A stretch of 6,911 nucleotides of DNA from Lachnospiraceae bacterium (GTDB lineage Bacteria > Bacillota > Clostridia > Lachnospirales > Lachnospiraceae), in assembly GCA_900769175.1 (NCBI GenBank), contig CAAGFP010000244.1, positions 1-6,911 on the forward strand. Direction: 5' to 3'. Shown in pieces: positions 5,291-6,911 of the stretch. Each line of letters starts with the position of its first letter. The stretch's first letter is position 1. The notes below the pieces were generated by a model that was not told the DNA's origin, did not search any database, and was given only the letters and a program-made list of their open reading frames with translations. The position numbers and the translations under genes are program-made.

Positions 5291-6911
5291 AGAAACATTT
5301 TTATACATATAAAGCATGCATTATGATACTGTGTATCTCCATGTTTTCTTCTGTTTTCTCGTCCTGTACAAACAAAGAAGAAATCCCCGAACTGCTTGAA
5401 CCGGTTTCGGCCACAAACGAGTTTACGTTTGTTAAAAAAGGGACCTTATCCGAAAAGAAGTTTTTTGAAGCCTTTGTCAATCCGGAAATTATGTATGCTT
5501 CTTTTCAATGCAACGGAACCATCAAAACCATAAATAAAAGAATTGGCGATACCGTTTCAAAAGGTGATATTTTATGTTCCTATGATTTGAATGAAACAGA
5601 TGAATTAATCAAATTTTATCAGAATAAGATCAATCAGTTAAATCAAATGAACGAGATAGTTCAAAAACTGGATAAACTTGAAATCGATATTAAAGCAAAA
5701 GAAATCGCTGCGAAAGTATATGAAAGAGAACAGCTTAAGTCATCCATTGAAAAAGCCAAATATGACTTAAAGCAATTAGAAGAAAATGAAAACAGTTCTG
5801 CAAATCAGATCGATGAATGCAAAAAATTAATTAAAAATTTGCAAAATCAGGACAAAGACCTTGAGAAATCCATTCTTGAAATAAACAACGATATCAAAAC
5901 GCTGCAGGAAAATGAAAAAACCAACACAGGTATTCTTAATGTTGATATCAAAGAGTGTCAGAATATCATTTCAGAATTAAAAGAAAAGAAGAATTTAAGC
6001 AATTTATATTCTCCCTGTAACGGAGTTGTATTAGCAAATATGCATGATGATTGGAATGTCCTTTATGTAAATGATTATATAGAAGCGAATATTCCGATTT
6101 ATTTCATTGCAAACACAGACAAAAAATATCTTGTTTCAACGTCTGTAACAGATAAAATATTGACGAATCAATCCAAATTTTTTGCCATCATTAACGGAGA
6201 GAGAATTCCGCTAAAAAAAGTGGATTATTCAGCCGAATACCTGAAAAGCCACAAAAATAACTGTGAGAAATACGGATATCAGGACCAAACGCTTCCCTGC
6301 AGATTTACCTTTGAAGATGAAAGTCTTATGGATCAATATGAATTCGGTGAAAATGTCACACTCATGATTACCGAAAATGAATCTTTTGAAACACTTTATA
6401 TTTCAAAAGATGCTTTGTATCGAAGCGGAAACGAGACCTATGTGATTCGGATCAAAGAAGATAATTCTCAGGAAAAGATTCCTGTTAAAACAGGTATTAC
6501 CACCGATTATTATATTGAAATTCTTGAAGGAGTAAAAGAGAATGACCTGCTTTTAACCTCGAATACCTATTTTGCCTCTGCCAAGGAAAAACACAGTGAT
6601 ATTGAAAAAGATAACTATGTGATTACGGAAAGTAATTCAAGCGGTTTATTTGCCTGGTTTGTGAATTATCAAAGAATCTACGTACCCTATGAATCCGCCT
6701 ATGCAAAAAAAGTCTATGTAAATACTTATGATTACGTTGAAACCGGTGATAAAATCGTCGATTTTCGTGTTATGGATGACGATGCAACCTTATCCCAGAT
6801 GCAATTAAACTTAGAAAACATTGACCAGAATCTTACCGATACATTGGAAGCTTTGGAAAAAGAGAAAACAAATCTCTATCATTTATACAACCAATTAGGG
6901 GCATCAAACGC
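5281..6911 (+). CDS. Tandem-module membrane fusion family lipoprotein (3' end outside window)
   Basis: The frame is open from ATG 5281 to the window edge, 543 residues without a stop. Residues 1-28 are a signal peptide and FSSC places the likely lipidated cysteine at C29, though Phe at -3 is unusual. Module one: first lipoyl half at 75-101 (GTIKTINKRIGDTVSKGDIL), a long charged helical hairpin at about 108-238, second lipoyl half at 241-277 (YSPCNGVVLANM...YIEANIPIYFIA), beta barrel at about 283-375, and a membrane-proximal domain at 375-432 (LYISKDALYRSGNETYVIRI...KTGI...LEGVKENDLLLTSN). After a linker, residues 465-497 begin a second lipoyl-like half (IYVPYESAYAKKVYV...YVETGDKIVDF), followed at 501-540 by a new coiled segment cut by the window. 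A normal adaptor would end near residue 435, so this appears to be two adaptor modules in one chain. It likely works with the single-module lipoprotein encoded just before it; a transporter gene may follow. Confidence 0.82.
   Translation, partial: MQLKKHFYTYKACIMILCISMFSSVFSSCTNKEEIPELLEPVSATNEFTFVKKGTLSEKKFFEAFVNPEIMYASFQCNGTIKTINKRIGDTVSKGDILCSYDLNETDELIKFYQNKINQLNQMNEIVQKLDKLEIDIKAKEIAAKVYEREQLKSSIEKAKYDLKQLEENENSSANQIDECKKLIKNLQNQDKDLEKSILEINNDIKTLQENEKTNTGILNVDIKECQNIISELKEKKNLSNLYSPCNGVVLANMHDDWNVLYVNDYIEANIPIYFIANTDKKYLVSTSVTDKILTNQSKFFAIINGERIPLKKVDYSAEYLKSHKNNCEKYGYQDQTLPCRFTFEDESLMDQYEFGENVTLMITENESFETLYISKDALYRSGNETYVIRIKEDNSQEKIPVKTGITTDYYIEILEGVKENDLLLTSNTYFASAKEKHSDIEKDNYVITESNSSGLFAWFVNYQRIYVPYESAYAKKVYVNTYDYVETGDKIVDFRVMDDDATLSQMQLNLENIDQNLTDTLEALEKEKTNLYHLYNQLGASN

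Overview
The window is AT-rich with compact genes all on the plus strand, strong AGGAGG-type ribosome binding sites, frequent short gene overlaps and one TTG start. The gene set (an HlyD-like adaptor next to yggS and sepF, a pseudouridine synthase of the RluD type, a cytidylate-kinase-like protein, and lipoprotein adaptors) points to a Gram-positive member of the Clostridia, most likely a Lachnospiraceae gut-type bacterium. Genus cannot be set from this sequence alone.

Layout: (1) 1-1717 is the end of a cell-division-associated operon: the C-terminal part of an HlyD-like protein, overlapping yggS (PLP homeostasis), then sepF (FtsZ anchor). It closes with a clear intrinsic terminator at 1738-1775. 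(2) 1777-1882 is a short spacer holding a GC-richer patch with an imperfect direct repeat. (3) 1883-4222 is a second group: a 245-residue protein that reads as a shrunken 3-dehydroquinate synthase (AroB) with its nucleotide-binding part and zinc ligands gone, overlapping an RluD-type 23S rRNA pseudouridine synthase with a TTG start, and then a cytidylate-kinase-like P-loop protein. Between the last two is a diverged copy of the rluD 3' end. (4) 4298-6911 holds two overlapping genes for lipoproteins of the membrane fusion (efflux adaptor) family. The second contains one whole adaptor module and the start of another, and runs off the window.

The two most interesting items are the AroB-derived likely pseudoenzyme and the adaptor pair with its tandem-module member. 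The expected transporter partner, if there is one, would lie downstream of the window. No RNA gene, insertion sequence, CRISPR array or phage gene was seen.
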